Shown here piece by piece: positions 15,516 to 24,208 of a DNA stretch of 35,710 nt. Origin of the DNA: Ardenticatenaceae bacterium (GTDB taxonomy: Bacteria; Chloroflexota; Anaerolineae; Promineifilales; Promineifilaceae); the NCBI GenBank assembly GCA_011525915.1, contig WYBM01000086.1:1-35710 (forward strand). The letters run 5' to 3'. Both the position numbers and the translations under genes were made by a program. A model generated the notes under the pieces. The model did not search any database, was not told where the DNA came from, and worked only from the letters and a program-made list of their open reading frames with translations. The stretch's first letter is position 1. Every line of letters begins with the position of its first letter.

Positions 15516-18500
15516 TCAGGCGCGGCGGCGGGTGGGCAGGGTGACGCCTTTGGCGGCCAGCACCTGCATGTCACGCAAAATAGTGCGGCGGCTGGTTTGC
15601 AGAGCGACCGCCAGGTCGGCGTCAGTGGGGGCCGCGTTTTGAGCGGCAGCTTCTTTTAACAACCGTTTTAGCACATGACGGCGGCGTTCTGGCCCATCAG
15701 GAACGGCCACATCGGTAGGCAGGTATACCGTCCAGGTAACGTTGACGTAGTCGGCATCCATCAGCGGTTGGCCCAGGGGCACCTCTGTCTTTACCAACCG
15801 CGCCGGCTGCACCACGGCATGGGCCAGCAGGGCAGCATGAAGACGCTGGTTGATCTGTACCTGCTGCCAGAAGCGCGTTCGTTCGCTGGCGGGCAGCTTG
15901 GCCGCAATTTCTTCCACTGCCTGCATGGCCAGGCACAGGTGGGTCACGGCCGTATCTCTCTCACCCGCTGCCTGCCATACACAATAGGCGGCATAATGTG
16001 CCCAACGCCGCCAGAAAGGGTGATCGTTGTGCTCATCCAGCAATGCCAGCGATGCTTGAATCGTTTCCCGCGCCTGTTCCCGCTGGCCCTCAGCCACGTC
16101 TACCAGAGCCAGGCCAGCCATCGTTTCCGTCATTTTTAAGCGTTCGCCCAAAGCCTGCCAGCGCTCGCGAGCGGTGACCAACAGCTGCCTGGCTGTGGCC
16201 GGCTGCTGCTGATCCAGCCAGGCCAACCCCATCCCATTTAAACTGTGTGCTTCCCCCCGCTGGTAGCCCCTGGCCTGGTTAATATGTAATCCTTCAGCAT
16301 AAAATGTCAGTGCCGTTTCTGGTTCGCCCTTTTCACGGTAAGCTTCACCCAGGTTATTGAGCGTCATAGAAAGGTCACGAGGATTATTTAACTGGCGGAT
16401 GAGAGGAAGGGCTTCAAGGTAATAAGCCACGGCCGTGTCATAAGCGCCTAGCTCAATCTCTGCATTGCCCAACAACACCAACTGCACCCATTGCATATAC
16501 CGGTCACCCATCTCACGGGCCATAGACAGCACCTTGTGGTGTGTCTGACGTGACTGGTCATAATCGCCCAACGCCCGTAAGGCCATGGCCTCCCCGCTCA
16601 AACTGCGCCCTTCCTGAACCACCGCCCCCAGCTGTTGAAAAAACCGTGCCGCCTGCTGGTGCGCCGCTGCTGCCGCCGCATGGTCCCCGGCCTCATAAGC
16701 CAGGTTGCCCAGCTTGTCCAGGGTAGATGCCTGGCCAAAACGATCACCGGCTGCCTGGTACCGCGCCTGAGCTTCCGTGATCCACGTCTGGGCCTGGCGA
16801 TAATCCCCCTGGTTACGGGCAATACGCCCTAATGTTTCTAACAGTCCGGCCTCAGCCGCAATGTCTTGCAGCTGCCTGGCCAAAGCCACCCCTTGCTGCG
16901 CCAATTGTTTGGCTTTCTCCTGATCACCGCTGTTCCAGGCAAATTCTGCCTGGTAGCGAAACACCGCTATCTGGCGGCGGGGATCAGCCAACTGGTCAGC
17001 GGCGGCTTGCAGATGGACCAGGTCTTGAGCCAGCCCTGTGTTGTCCACTAGCGACACTTTGGCTCGCACCTGGCCTAAAGACGCCTCATACCGATCTGCC
17101 AGGCTGTCTGCCGGCAAATGGGCCAGCGCCTGCGTGAAGTAAGCGATGGCATCATAATAGACAAAACGCTCCAAGGCTTCCTGGCCTGCCTGCAGCGCAT
17201 ATCGGCCAACGGCCGTGGTCACGCCACCGGCCTGGGCATGGTACAGCAGCGCCAGGGTAGCATGGGGCCGAAATTGGGCATAGGCAAATAAGGCCCGCTG
17301 ATGTAGCAACGGCCGTCTTGCCGCCGGTATGTCCTGGTAAACACAGGCCCGTAAGGAATCATGATGAAAACGATAGCCGTCTGTGTCTAATATTAACAGA
17401 CGACGGCGCTCTAATTCCCCGGCTAAGGCGGGCAGGTCAGTCACATGAATGCCTGTGACCACTGTCTCCCACAGGGCATAATCAAAACGATAACCCAACA
17501 CAGCCGCCGCTTGCAAGACAAGCACCGCCGCTGCCTCCAGGTCGGCCAACCGCTGCTGCTGCAAATGGTGAAGCTGCGGTTGGTCCACGGCCGTAACCGG
17601 CGCCTCCGTCTCCAGTAACCCCAGGGCTATGAGGGGATTCCCCTCGCTCAATTGGTGTAGGCGTGCCAGTTCGGCAGTAGACAACCCACGTCCCATCGCC
17701 CGGGCCAGTTCCATCAGGGCTTGTGGCTCCAGCCCAGCCAGATGCAAAACCAACGCTCCGGCTTTTTCCCAGGCCTGTAACGCCTCCCAGGCAGACGGCT
17801 GGTTTTGTAATCGGTCTGCCCGTCCACTAATAACCACCAGCACAGGCATATCGGCCAACGCCGGCTGCAAGCCAGTCAGCAGAGGCCAGACAGCGGGGTC
17901 AGCCCATTGCGTATCATCCAGAATGAGCAGGTGCGGGGCAATTTGCTGCAAACCAGCCATGAGGGCGCGCAGCGCCAGCGGCAGCTGCTGTTCCAGGCGC
18001 GGCGTTTCCGGCACGGCAGGCAGGTCCAATGCCTCATACAGAGCCGGTACCACGCGGGCAGCCAGAGCCAACCACCAGGGAGGGACCAGGCGGCCTAATT
18101 GTTGCAAACGAGGTCGTGGCAATACAGCCGTGAGGGCCGCGGCCAGGGGTGCATACGGCTGTGGTAGGGCGAACTCCTCACTGCGCCCCCAGGCCACCTG
18201 CCAGCCACGCCAGTCAGCCGACTGCGCCAGTGATTCTAGCAGGCGCGTCTTGCCAATACCCGCTTCCCCCAGTAAAACAACCAGCCCGCCGCCCCGGCCA
18301 GAGCGAGCCTCATCCAGCCGGGCTAACAGGCGGGCACGTTCCATGGTACGCCCCACAAATGGCGTGATCACCAATGATCCTACCGGCTGCTGGCGCAGTT
18401 CCCATTCTGCCTGAAGCTGGCGGGCCAATTGTTGCGTATCTTCTGCCGGGGCGACGCTCAACTCCTGAGCCAAAAAGTGCTGAAACGCCTGGTAACTGGT

Positions 18501-19115
18501 CAATGCCTCTTTAAAACGATGCTGCCCGGCCAGGCAGCGCATTAACCCCCGCTGGGCAGCTTCGTTCATGTCATCCATATCGGCCAGGCGCCGGTAATAG
18601 GTAAGTGCCAGGTCAAACTGGTGGGCAGCCTCAGCAGCTTCAGCCAGTTTAAAACAGACAGCCGTCACCCTTTCGCGCAGGGCTTCCCGGTGTGTCCACA
18701 GCCAATCGTCGTCAAATTCGGGAGTCAGGTCACCCTGGTATAAAGCGGCGGCCTCGGCCAGCATGGTCATATCATCACCGACGGCCGTTTGTGTAAACGC
18801 CCACAGGTCTACCCACAGATCGGGTGGGGGGGTAAAGGCAATGGTTTCATTCTGCACATCCAGCCAGGTAGAGGGGATGGTCTGGCGCAGGCGGTAGAGC
18901 GCGTCGGAGAGAGCACGGCGGCCACGCCCCGGATCAAGTTCAGGCCACAACTGCGCGGCCAGATGAGCACGGCCGTGTGCCTGGTTGGGATACACCAGAA
19001 AAAATATCAGCAGCCGCTTGGGGTGGCTGCCCGTCAACGCCAGTGCCGGATCGGCGTGCAAACCGCCCAATAAATAGATGCGCTGGTTAAAGTCCATGTC
19101 GTTGTTTTTTAACAC
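15516..19115 (-). CDS. BTAD/SARP-type regulator with AAA ATPase, TPR and C-terminal HTH
   Basis: 1199 residues if GTG at 19115 is used; ATG at 19097 (MDFNQRI) is an equally good start and neither has a strong ribosome-binding site. Residues about 10-105 are an OmpR-like winged helix, and 110-245 the bacterial transcriptional activation domain (LYQGDLTPEF..., paired helices). Residues 250-420 hold an AAA_16/STAND ATPase with Walker A GEAGIGKT (283-290) and Walker B LLILDDTQWAD (396-406). About 640-1050 is an array of tetratricopeptide repeats. The last 75 residues contain a second putative DNA-binding helix-turn-helix (DLAVALQTSRRTILRDMQVL). STAND proteins are signal-dependent switches that oligomerise on ATP binding. 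Targets and signal are unknown. It is the head of a minus-strand unit with the small gene at 15229. Confidence 0.9.
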   Translation of the reverse strand: MLKNNDMDFNQRIYLLGGLHADPALALTGSHPKRLLIFFLVYPNQAHGRAHLAAQLWPELDPGRGRRALSDALYRLRQTIPSTWLDVQNETIAFTPPPDLWVDLWAFTQTAVGDDMTMLAEAAALYQGDLTPEFDDDWLWTHREALRERVTAVCFKLAEAAEAAHQFDLALTYYRRLADMDDMNEAAQRGLMRCLAGQHRFKEALTSYQAFQHFLAQELSVAPAEDTQQLARQLQAEWELRQQPVGSLVITPFVGRTMERARLLARLDEARSGRGGGLVVLLGEAGIGKTRLLESLAQSADWRGWQVAWGRSEEFALPQPYAPLAAALTAVLPRPRLQQLGRLVPPWWLALAARVVPALYEALDLPAVPETPRLEQQLPLALRALMAGLQQIAPHLLILDDTQWADPAVWPLLTGLQPALADMPVLVVISGRADRLQNQPSAWEALQAWEKAGALVLHLAGLEPQALMELARAMGRGLSTAELARLHQLSEGNPLIALGLLETEAPVTAVDQPQLHHLQQQRLADLEAAAVLVLQAAAVLGYRFDYALWETVVTGIHVTDLPALAGELERRRLLILDTDGYRFHHDSLRACVYQDIPAARRPLLHQRALFAYAQFRPHATLALLYHAQAGGVTTAVGRYALQAGQEALERFVYYDAIAYFTQALAHLPADSLADRYEASLGQVRAKVSLVDNTGLAQDLVHLQAAADQLADPRRQIAVFRYQAEFAWNSGDQEKAKQLAQQGVALARQLQDIAAEAGLLETLGRIARNQGDYRQAQTWITEAQARYQAAGDRFGQASTLDKLGNLAYEAGDHAAAAAAHQQAARFFQQLGAVVQEGRSLSGEAMALRALGDYDQSRQTHHKVLSMAREMGDRYMQWVQLVLLGNAEIELGAYDTAVAYYLEALPLIRQLNNPRDLSMTLNNLGEAYREKGEPETALTFYAEGLHINQARGYQRGEAHSLNGMGLAWLDQQQPATARQLLVTARERWQALGERLKMTETMAGLALVDVAEGQREQARETIQASLALLDEHNDHPFWRRWAHYAAYCVWQAAGERDTAVTHLCLAMQAVEEIAAKLPASERTRFWQQVQINQRLHAALLAHAVVQPARLVKTEVPLGQPLMDADYVNVTWTVYLPTDVAVPDGPERRRHVLKRLLKEAAAQNAAPTDADLAVALQTSRRTILRDMQVLAAKGVTLPTRRRA

Positions 19116-19144
19116 TCACATAAGGCAGGACAGCTTGGTGGTCA

Positions 19145-20095
19145 TCAGGTTTGTTTCTGTAGCGCAATCAGAGCCATAAATTCATAGACGATGTTCGCCG
19201 CCAACAGGCTGGTGATATGGGCCGGGTCATAGGCAGGCATCACCTCTACCACGTCAAAACCAATGAAGTTTAACCCGGCCAGGCCGCGTACCAATTGCAG
19301 ACATTGCGCCCCATTAAAGCCACCCACTTCTGGCGTCCCGGTGCCGGGGGCATACGCCGGGTCTACAAAGTCAATGTCAAATGTCAGGTAAACCGGGCCG
19401 TGGCCCGCCCGCTGGCGAATGCGCTTAATGGTTTCTTTGACGCCAATTTCATGAAGTTCCACGGCCGTCACCACATGAAACAGTTCCTGTGACATGGCCA
19501 TGTCTGCCTGATCATACACTGAGCCGCGTAACCCAACCTGGCTGGAGCGCGTGGTGTCTAGCAGCCCTTCTTCCACGGCGCGGCGGAAAGGCGTGCCGTG
19601 TGTGTCTTTGCCCCCAAAGTAACCATGCCATAAATCGCCATGTGAGTCAAACTGGATGAGGGCTACCGGGCCATGCGTGGCCGCCGCCGCCCGCAGCAAT
19701 GGCAAAGAAACGGAGTGATCCCCCCCCAGGAAAATAGGAATAACCCCGGCCGCAAACAACGGCCGTGCCCCCGCTTCAATTTGCGCATGAGATTCTGGCA
19801 GGTAGCCAGGCGTCACCGGTAAATCACCATAGTCTACACCGGCGCACTGCTTAAAAATATCAATAGGGTGTTCAGGGTGATACGGCCGCAGCAGCATCGA
19901 GTGCTGCCGGATCCCTTCCGGCCCGAATCTGGCTCCTACCCGGAACGTGCCGCCGGTATCAAAGGGGACACCGACAACAGCCATATCTACCCCCATTAAA
20001 TCTGTGACATGCGGCAAGCGCATGAAGGTGCGAATCCCTGCAAAACGTGGATACGCCATCGCATCCAGCGGCCGGTAATTGGAATGGTCACTCAT
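19145..20095 (-). CDS. speB: Agmatinase-family ureohydrolase
   Basis: 316 residues from the ATG at 20095, preceded by GGGAGG. The dinuclear Mn site of arginase/agmatinase enzymes is complete: GGDHS (His127), DSHGD (Asp150, His152, Asp154) and TFDIDFVDP (Asp240, Asp242). The DSHGD version replaces the commoner DAHxD Ala by Ser. The family cleaves agmatine, guanidinobutyrate, guanidinopropionate, formimidoylglutamate or even guanidine, releasing urea or formamide, so agmatine-to-putrescine is only the default call. It lies 70 bp after the siroheme gene in the same direction and is possibly a separate unit. No polyamine gene is nearby. Confidence 0.82.
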   Translation of the reverse strand: MSDHSNYRPLDAMAYPRFAGIRTFMRLPHVTDLMGVDMAVVGVPFDTGGTFRVGARFGPEGIRQHSMLLRPYHPEHPIDIFKQCAGVDYGDLPVTPGYLPESHAQIEAGARPLFAAGVIPIFLGGDHSVSLPLLRAAAATHGPVALIQFDSHGDLWHGYFGGKDTHGTPFRRAVEEGLLDTTRSSQVGLRGSVYDQADMAMSQELFHVVTAVELHEIGVKETIKRIRQRAGHGPVYLTFDIDFVDPAYAPGTGTPEVGGFNGAQCLQLVRGLAGLNFIGFDVVEVMPAYDPAHITSLLAANIVYEFMALIALQKQT

Positions 20096-20165
20096 CGGTT
20101 CAGCCTCCCAAGGTAAAGTTAGGATGACTGTAACACACACTGTTCACTGTGCCGAGCCCGGCAGG

Positions 20166-20855
20166 TTAAGAGGGTACGGCCGTCACTACTTCACCGTTAG
20201 CCATGATGTGGGCGGGCAATGTGGTTATGCCGGTGATCGTCTGAATCAATTCCTGTGCTTCAGCCATACGGCCGTCACGAACCAGCGTCAAAACGTCTGA
20301 ATCCACCAGGGCATACCAGCGTTGTTTGCGTTCTGAAAACTTGGGGTGGGCAGCAGCCATCAGCGGCCGTAACGCCTGCATCCACTCCAAAAACGTGCCA
20401 TAAGCTGGGTCAAACCGCTGCTCAAACTCTTCACGTAGGCGCACGGCCAGCGCCGGGGCCGCGCCGCTGGTGGAAATGGAGATGGTCAACGGCCCCTGCC
20501 GTACCACAGACCCGGCCACAAAATTACAGTGGGCTACATCGTCCATCACGTTAACCAGCGCCTTTTCAGCCTGGGCTTCCGCGTGAATGGCCGCATTGGT
20601 GGCGGGGTCATCACGTTCCGCAATGACCAGAAACGCACCCCGTAAATCACCTGCCTGATACGGGCGGTCTAACCAGATAAAACGGCCGTCATGGGCCCAT
20701 GCTTGTAACGTCTCCGTCAACGTGGGGCTGATCACCGTCACCGTCGCCGCCACCTCCAGCAAGCTTTTTACCTTGTATTGCGCTTCATGCCCACCACCAA
20801 TAACAATGCAGTGTCGGTCTGCCAATCCTATGAGAAAAATTGGGTATGGTTTCAT
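20166..20855 (-). CDS. Precorrin-2 dehydrogenase / sirohydrochlorin ferrochelatase-like (Met8/CysG N-terminal type)
   Basis: 229 residues from the ATG at 20855, 4 bp after the cysH stop, so translationally coupled; a longer in-frame version would overlap cysH and is rejected. The NAD-binding Rossmann motif VIGGGHEAQYKVKSLLEV is at 18-35. The family motifs VNVMDDVAHCNFVAGSVV and SISTSGAAPALAVRLREEFE follow. The enzyme oxidises precorrin-2 to sirohydrochlorin with NAD+; some members also insert Fe2+. With the SUMT gene two places upstream it completes siroheme synthesis for the sulfite reductase at the head of the operon. No separate SirB chelatase is visible in the window, so this protein may do both steps. 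Confidence 0.88.
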   Translation of the reverse strand: MKPYPIFLIGLADRHCIVIGGGHEAQYKVKSLLEVAATVTVISPTLTETLQAWAHDGRFIWLDRPYQAGDLRGAFLVIAERDDPATNAAIHAEAQAEKALVNVMDDVAHCNFVAGSVVRQGPLTISISTSGAAPALAVRLREEFEQRFDPAYGTFLEWMQALRPLMAAAHPKFSERKQRWYALVDSDVLTLVRDGRMAEAQELIQTITGITTLPAHIMANGEVVTAVPS

Positions 20856-20859
20856 GTGG

Positions 20860-21660
20860 TTATGAGGCCACGGGCACGTTGGCAGGCCCTGTGACCGAAC
20901 TGGTGCGTACAATTTTGCCATCAGGCTGGATGTGAATGCCGCACTCGATCTTTTCCATGTCTGCCCAACGGCCAGCCCGCTCATCGGTTTCGTTTGGCTT
21001 TAAGGCGCGGGTGCAGGGCACACAGCCAATGCTGCCAAAGCCCTGATCATGCAATTCATTATAAGGCAGGTCATGAGCATGGATGTACGCCCATACCTGC
21101 GGCCGTGTCCAGGCGGCCAGCGGCGCAAGTTTGATCAGGCCATTGGCGTAATCCCAATCCACAAATTGGGTAAAAGCGCGGGTAGGCGATTGATCACGAC
21201 GGATGGCTGTAACCCAGGCGCGCTTGCCTGTCAGGAACTGGCGCATCGGCTCCACCTTGCGTAAATGGCAGCACAAGTCAGGGTTACGCGCCCACAGTTG
21301 ACGGCCGTACTGGTAAGCCTGTTCACCCAATGACAACCCTGAATGCACTTCCGTAAACTGGATACCCAGCCGGGTGGAAAGCTGGTCACGCAGCGCCAGT
21401 GTCTCTGGGAAAAGCAGGTCTGTTTGTAAGTAAAAAAAGGTGGTTTGCGGCCGGATTTGGGCGATCATGTGCATCAGCACGACGCCTGACGCGCCAAAAC
21501 CAGTGGCGATGGCCAGGTCATCGCCGTAGGTAGCCGCAGCCCAGCGCAGCACCTCCTGTGGCGACCGTTGTTCAAGCCGCTGGCTGATGTGGCCCAGGTT
21601 GGCCGGTTTCCAATTTTTGATAGATGTATCAATGGTTTTGATAGATATATGGTTGATCAT
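20860..21660 (-). CDS. cysH: Assimilatory APS/PAPS reductase
   Basis: 266 residues with the PAPS-reductase alpha-hydrolase fold. Residues about 48-60 (LAIATGFGASGVV) are the phosphosulfate-binding loop. The paired cysteines CC at 130-131 and CVPC at 213-216 are the four ligands of the 4Fe-4S cluster that marks APS-reducing CysH enzymes (plant- and most bacteria-type). The catalytic Cys is in ECGIH (Cys240). It reduces adenylylsulfate to sulfite with thioredoxin, feeding the siroheme sulfite reductase encoded in the same operon. It is 11 bp downstream of cobA and 4 bp upstream of the precorrin-2 dehydrogenase. ATP sulfurylase is not in the window. Confidence 0.94.
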   Translation of the reverse strand: MINHISIKTIDTSIKNWKPANLGHISQRLEQRSPQEVLRWAAATYGDDLAIATGFGASGVVLMHMIAQIRPQTTFFYLQTDLLFPETLALRDQLSTRLGIQFTEVHSGLSLGEQAYQYGRQLWARNPDLCCHLRKVEPMRQFLTGKRAWVTAIRRDQSPTRAFTQFVDWDYANGLIKLAPLAAWTRPQVWAYIHAHDLPYNELHDQGFGSIGCVPCTRALKPNETDERAGRWADMEKIECGIHIQPDGKIVRTSSVTGPANVPVAS

Positions 21661-21671
21661 GATTATTCCAA

Positions 21672-22481
21672 TTAATCGCCTACAAATGTCGGCTGGTCGG
21701 CAAACAATGCTGCCGGTTTTGGTTGGTAAGTGGTTGCCGGGTTAAACCAGTTAATCTGCTGATGCAGGCCAGCCACCTCGCCAACGACGATAATGGCCGG
21801 GGGACGCACCTGCTGCTCCTGGGCAACGGAAGCAATATCGGCTAATGTTCCCGTTATGGTGCGCTGGTCGGCGGTGGTGCCCTGCTCAATGAGGGCCACA
21901 GGGGTATGAGGCGCACGGCCGTGCTGCACCAGATCCGCCGCAATTTTCCCTAACTGCTTGACGCCCATTAAGATGATCAGCGACCCTTTGTCGGGTATCC
22001 GGGCCCAATCGATGGCGTACTCATCTTCGCCCGCTGTATGGCCCGTTACCACCGTAAAAGAAGTAGCCATCTGGCGATGGGTAACGGGGATGCCGGCGTA
22101 AGCCGGTACCGCCAAGGCGCTGCTGATGCCCGGCACCACTTCAAAAGGAATGCCATTTTCGGCCAGCGACTGGCACTCTTCGCCGCCACGCCCAAATACA
22201 AACGGGTCACCCCCTTTCAGGCGCACCACCACCTGGCCCAGCCGCGCCTCACAGATGAGCATGTACTCAATTTGCGCCTGGCTGAACGCTTTGTGACCGG
22301 GCCCTTTGCCCACGTAAATGGTTTTGGCGTGCGGCGGAATTTCGCGCAGCAGTGCCGGGTTGGCCAGCCGGTCATACAATACGACGTCAGCCTGCTGCAG
22401 CGCTTTCAAACCACGCACTGTGATTAAATCTGGGTCGCCCGGCCCCGCGCCGACGATAAAAACTTTACCCATAGTACTCAT
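21672..22481 (-). CDS. cobA: Uroporphyrinogen-III C-methyltransferase (SUMT)
   Basis: 269 residues. The family hallmarks are in order: VFIVGAGPGDPDLITVRGL (7-25), VVLYDRLAN, VVRLKGGDPFVFGRGGEE (about 85-102), VVPGISSALAVPAYAGIPVTHR and MGVKQL. It transfers two methyl groups from S-adenosylmethionine to uroporphyrinogen III, giving precorrin-2, the branch point to siroheme and cobalamin. The position between the sulfite reductase genes and cysH/Met8 assigns it to siroheme here. GGGGAG sits 8 bp before the ATG at 22481; a second ATG three codons later is possible. Confidence 0.94.
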   Translation of the reverse strand: MSTMGKVFIVGAGPGDPDLITVRGLKALQQADVVLYDRLANPALLREIPPHAKTIYVGKGPGHKAFSQAQIEYMLICEARLGQVVVRLKGGDPFVFGRGGEECQSLAENGIPFEVVPGISSALAVPAYAGIPVTHRQMATSFTVVTGHTAGEDEYAIDWARIPDKGSLIILMGVKQLGKIAADLVQHGRAPHTPVALIEQGTTADQRTITGTLADIASVAQEQQVRPPAIIVVGEVAGLHQQINWFNPATTYQPKPAALFADQPTFVGD

Positions 22482-22548
22482 TCATTATCTCCCCAATCTT
22501 TTTGTTAAAGCTGTCACCAGACAACGCCTTCACCATAACAAATAACCG

Positions 22549-23577
22549 TTACAAATAGCCTGTCATCAGGTCTAATTGCCGGGCCGCCGCCCCTGATTGC
22601 AAAATTTGCTGTGCCCTGGTGAAGCCGTCAGCCGGGCTGATGACTGTACCCAGCATGTGCATCATAGCCCCGGCAGTCATAGCCGTCTGGTCGGCGGCCG
22701 GGCCAGGTTCACCCTTAAGCACGGCCGTCACCAGCCGAGCATGTTGTGACACGTCTGGCGGCAGCTCCACCCGTTCCCGTGTACTCAAACCCCATGCCGC
22801 TGGCTCCAGAATCAGGTCATCGGCTGCTGCGGCGGCATATATTTGGGTGCGCCGCCCGGCGGCCATCTCCACCGAACCTTCTTCACCCTGCACCATCCAA
22901 CTGCGCTCGGCACCGGTTTGGGCCTGGCGAATGCGTTCAATGTAGTTGGCATGGAAAAAGCCGCTCACCTGAAACGGTGCATTGGCCGGGTTAAGGAACT
23001 TTTCCACTGTGTTCAGCGCCGTGCGCAGACCAAACTGCTGCCGCAGCGGCGTCAGGGCATGGTAAGCAGGCGCAAACTGGCTGGCATGATAATAAGCAAA
23101 CCCCACTGTCTCAATCATGTGCTGCACTTTTTGCGGCGGCAGCATCACGGGCACGCCCAACATGGCCAATACCTGCCCCGGTGTAACGCCACATTTGGTG
23201 GGCACGTCATCTGCGCCATGCATGACTACCGGCACACCTGCAGCCACCAGCACCAGGGCCACGGCCGGTGCCAACTGCGCCGTTTTAGCTTTGCCATCGT
23301 AAGGTACGGCCAGGTCCAACAGCCCCTGGACTCGCGGCTGAAGCTGCTGCACAAATCCCTCTCGCAGCGCCTGCGTAAACCCGCAAAGTTCATCCACCGC
23401 TTCCCCTTTCACCCGCTGGGCAATGAGGAAGGCGCCAATTTGAGCATCGGTGGCGGTGCGGTTAACAATCAGGCGCATCGCCGCGGCGGCCTCTTCAAGG
23501 GTGAGATCGCGCTTGAGCTTATCGCCCCGGCCCACGGCTTTAACGTAGGGAATAAAGGCATGATGCGTGGTGGTCAT
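22549..23577 (-). CDS. Anthranilate phosphoribosyltransferase-like (TrpD2-type) protein
   Basis: 342 residues of the glycosyl transferase family 3 fold (TrpD, nucleoside phosphorylase). The N-terminal helical domain contains LTLEEAAAAMRLIVNRTATDAQIGAFL in two blocks (24-50). The TrpD PRPP and Gly-rich motifs are altered: where TrpD has HGN...SG, this one has HGADDVPTKCG (about 119-129). It is therefore probably not the tryptophan enzyme, and no trp genes are near. Gene order (sulfite reductase, unknown, this gene, cobA, cysH) suggests an accessory role in siroheme or sulfite-reductase maturation; that is inference. It starts 6 bp after the preceding stop without a clear ribosome-binding site, so it is likely coupled. 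Confidence 0.75.
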   Translation of the reverse strand: MTTTHHAFIPYVKAVGRGDKLKRDLTLEEAAAAMRLIVNRTATDAQIGAFLIAQRVKGEAVDELCGFTQALREGFVQQLQPRVQGLLDLAVPYDGKAKTAQLAPAVALVLVAAGVPVVMHGADDVPTKCGVTPGQVLAMLGVPVMLPPQKVQHMIETVGFAYYHASQFAPAYHALTPLRQQFGLRTALNTVEKFLNPANAPFQVSGFFHANYIERIRQAQTGAERSWMVQGEEGSVEMAAGRRTQIYAAAAADDLILEPAAWGLSTRERVELPPDVSQHARLVTAVLKGEPGPAADQTAMTAGAMMHMLGTVISPADGFTRAQQILQSGAAARQLDLMTGYL

Positions 23578-23583
23578 GGTTAC

Positions 23584-24159
23584 TCAGACGGCCACGGCCG
23601 TGCGGGTTAGCGCCGCCAATGTAGCTGCACCGGGGATGGTAGCCTGAATGACCAACGGCCGTCGCTCATCTGCCGCACCCTTATGCCATACCACCGTGGC
23701 ATCCAGATGCATGTTTTGCCAGGCAGTCAGCGCCTCTTCACGGAAAATGGCAAATGTCGCTTCGTTGTTGGGGGCATGCAGTCGGTCAGGAAAGGTGATC
23801 TCAATGTCATCACCATGCAGGGCCAGGCCCGTATCCTGCTGAAATTGCTGGGCAGCCATGATGGCCCAATCCAGTGCGGATTGCAGATTTTCGGCCACCG
23901 TTCCCCCAGCCAGGCGTTTGCGTCGGGTGAGGAAACCGGCACGGCCGTGGCTCATGTCAAGGGCATAATCTACATCGTGCCCGATCAGGATAATGCCCGG
24001 CCCGGCAACAACATGCTTGTAATCGGCCACATCGATCAACAGCCCGGGCACAGCGTCCTCACGTATCCAACGGTGGAAAACCGGCACGATGCTGTGCATC
24101 TCTACCATGTCCGGGTTCTTAACAAAAAATTTAATCGTGATTCGGTTGATACTCATCAT
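23584..24159 (-). CDS. Conserved-looking protein of unknown function in the sulfite reductase operon
   Basis: 191 residues (ATG at 24159, or the adjacent ATG at 24156). No signal peptide, no membrane segment and no cysteine cluster. Features seen: ITIKFFVKNP near the start, VFHRWIREDAVPGLLIDVAD (28-47), PGIILIGHDVDYALD (54-68), then RKRLAGG, and a C-terminal TFAIFREEALTAW. The alternating strand/helix pattern and clean placement between the reductase (49 bp) and the TrpD-like gene (6 bp) argue it is real and works with them. I do not recognise the family; a role as assembly or electron-transfer accessory is only a guess. Confidence 0.7.
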   Translation of the reverse strand: MMSINRITIKFFVKNPDMVEMHSIVPVFHRWIREDAVPGLLIDVADYKHVVAGPGIILIGHDVDYALDMSHGRAGFLTRRKRLAGGTVAENLQSALDWAIMAAQQFQQDTGLALHGDDIEITFPDRLHAPNNEATFAIFREEALTAWQNMHLDATVVWHKGAADERRPLVIQATIPGAATLAALTRTAVAV

Positions 24160-24208
24160 TTACTTCGCTTTTCGGTCACCGGTAAACCGCTAACCGCTTA
24201 CCGTCTAT

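Noticed and set aside
22549..23577. Genuine trpD of tryptophan synthesis
   Set aside because: PRPP motif differs, no other trp genes, operon is sulfur/siroheme.
22843..23610. 255-codon plus-strand frame opposite the TrpD-like gene
   Set aside because: His/Arg/Gly-rich shadow composition; the minus-strand gene has recognisable family motifs.
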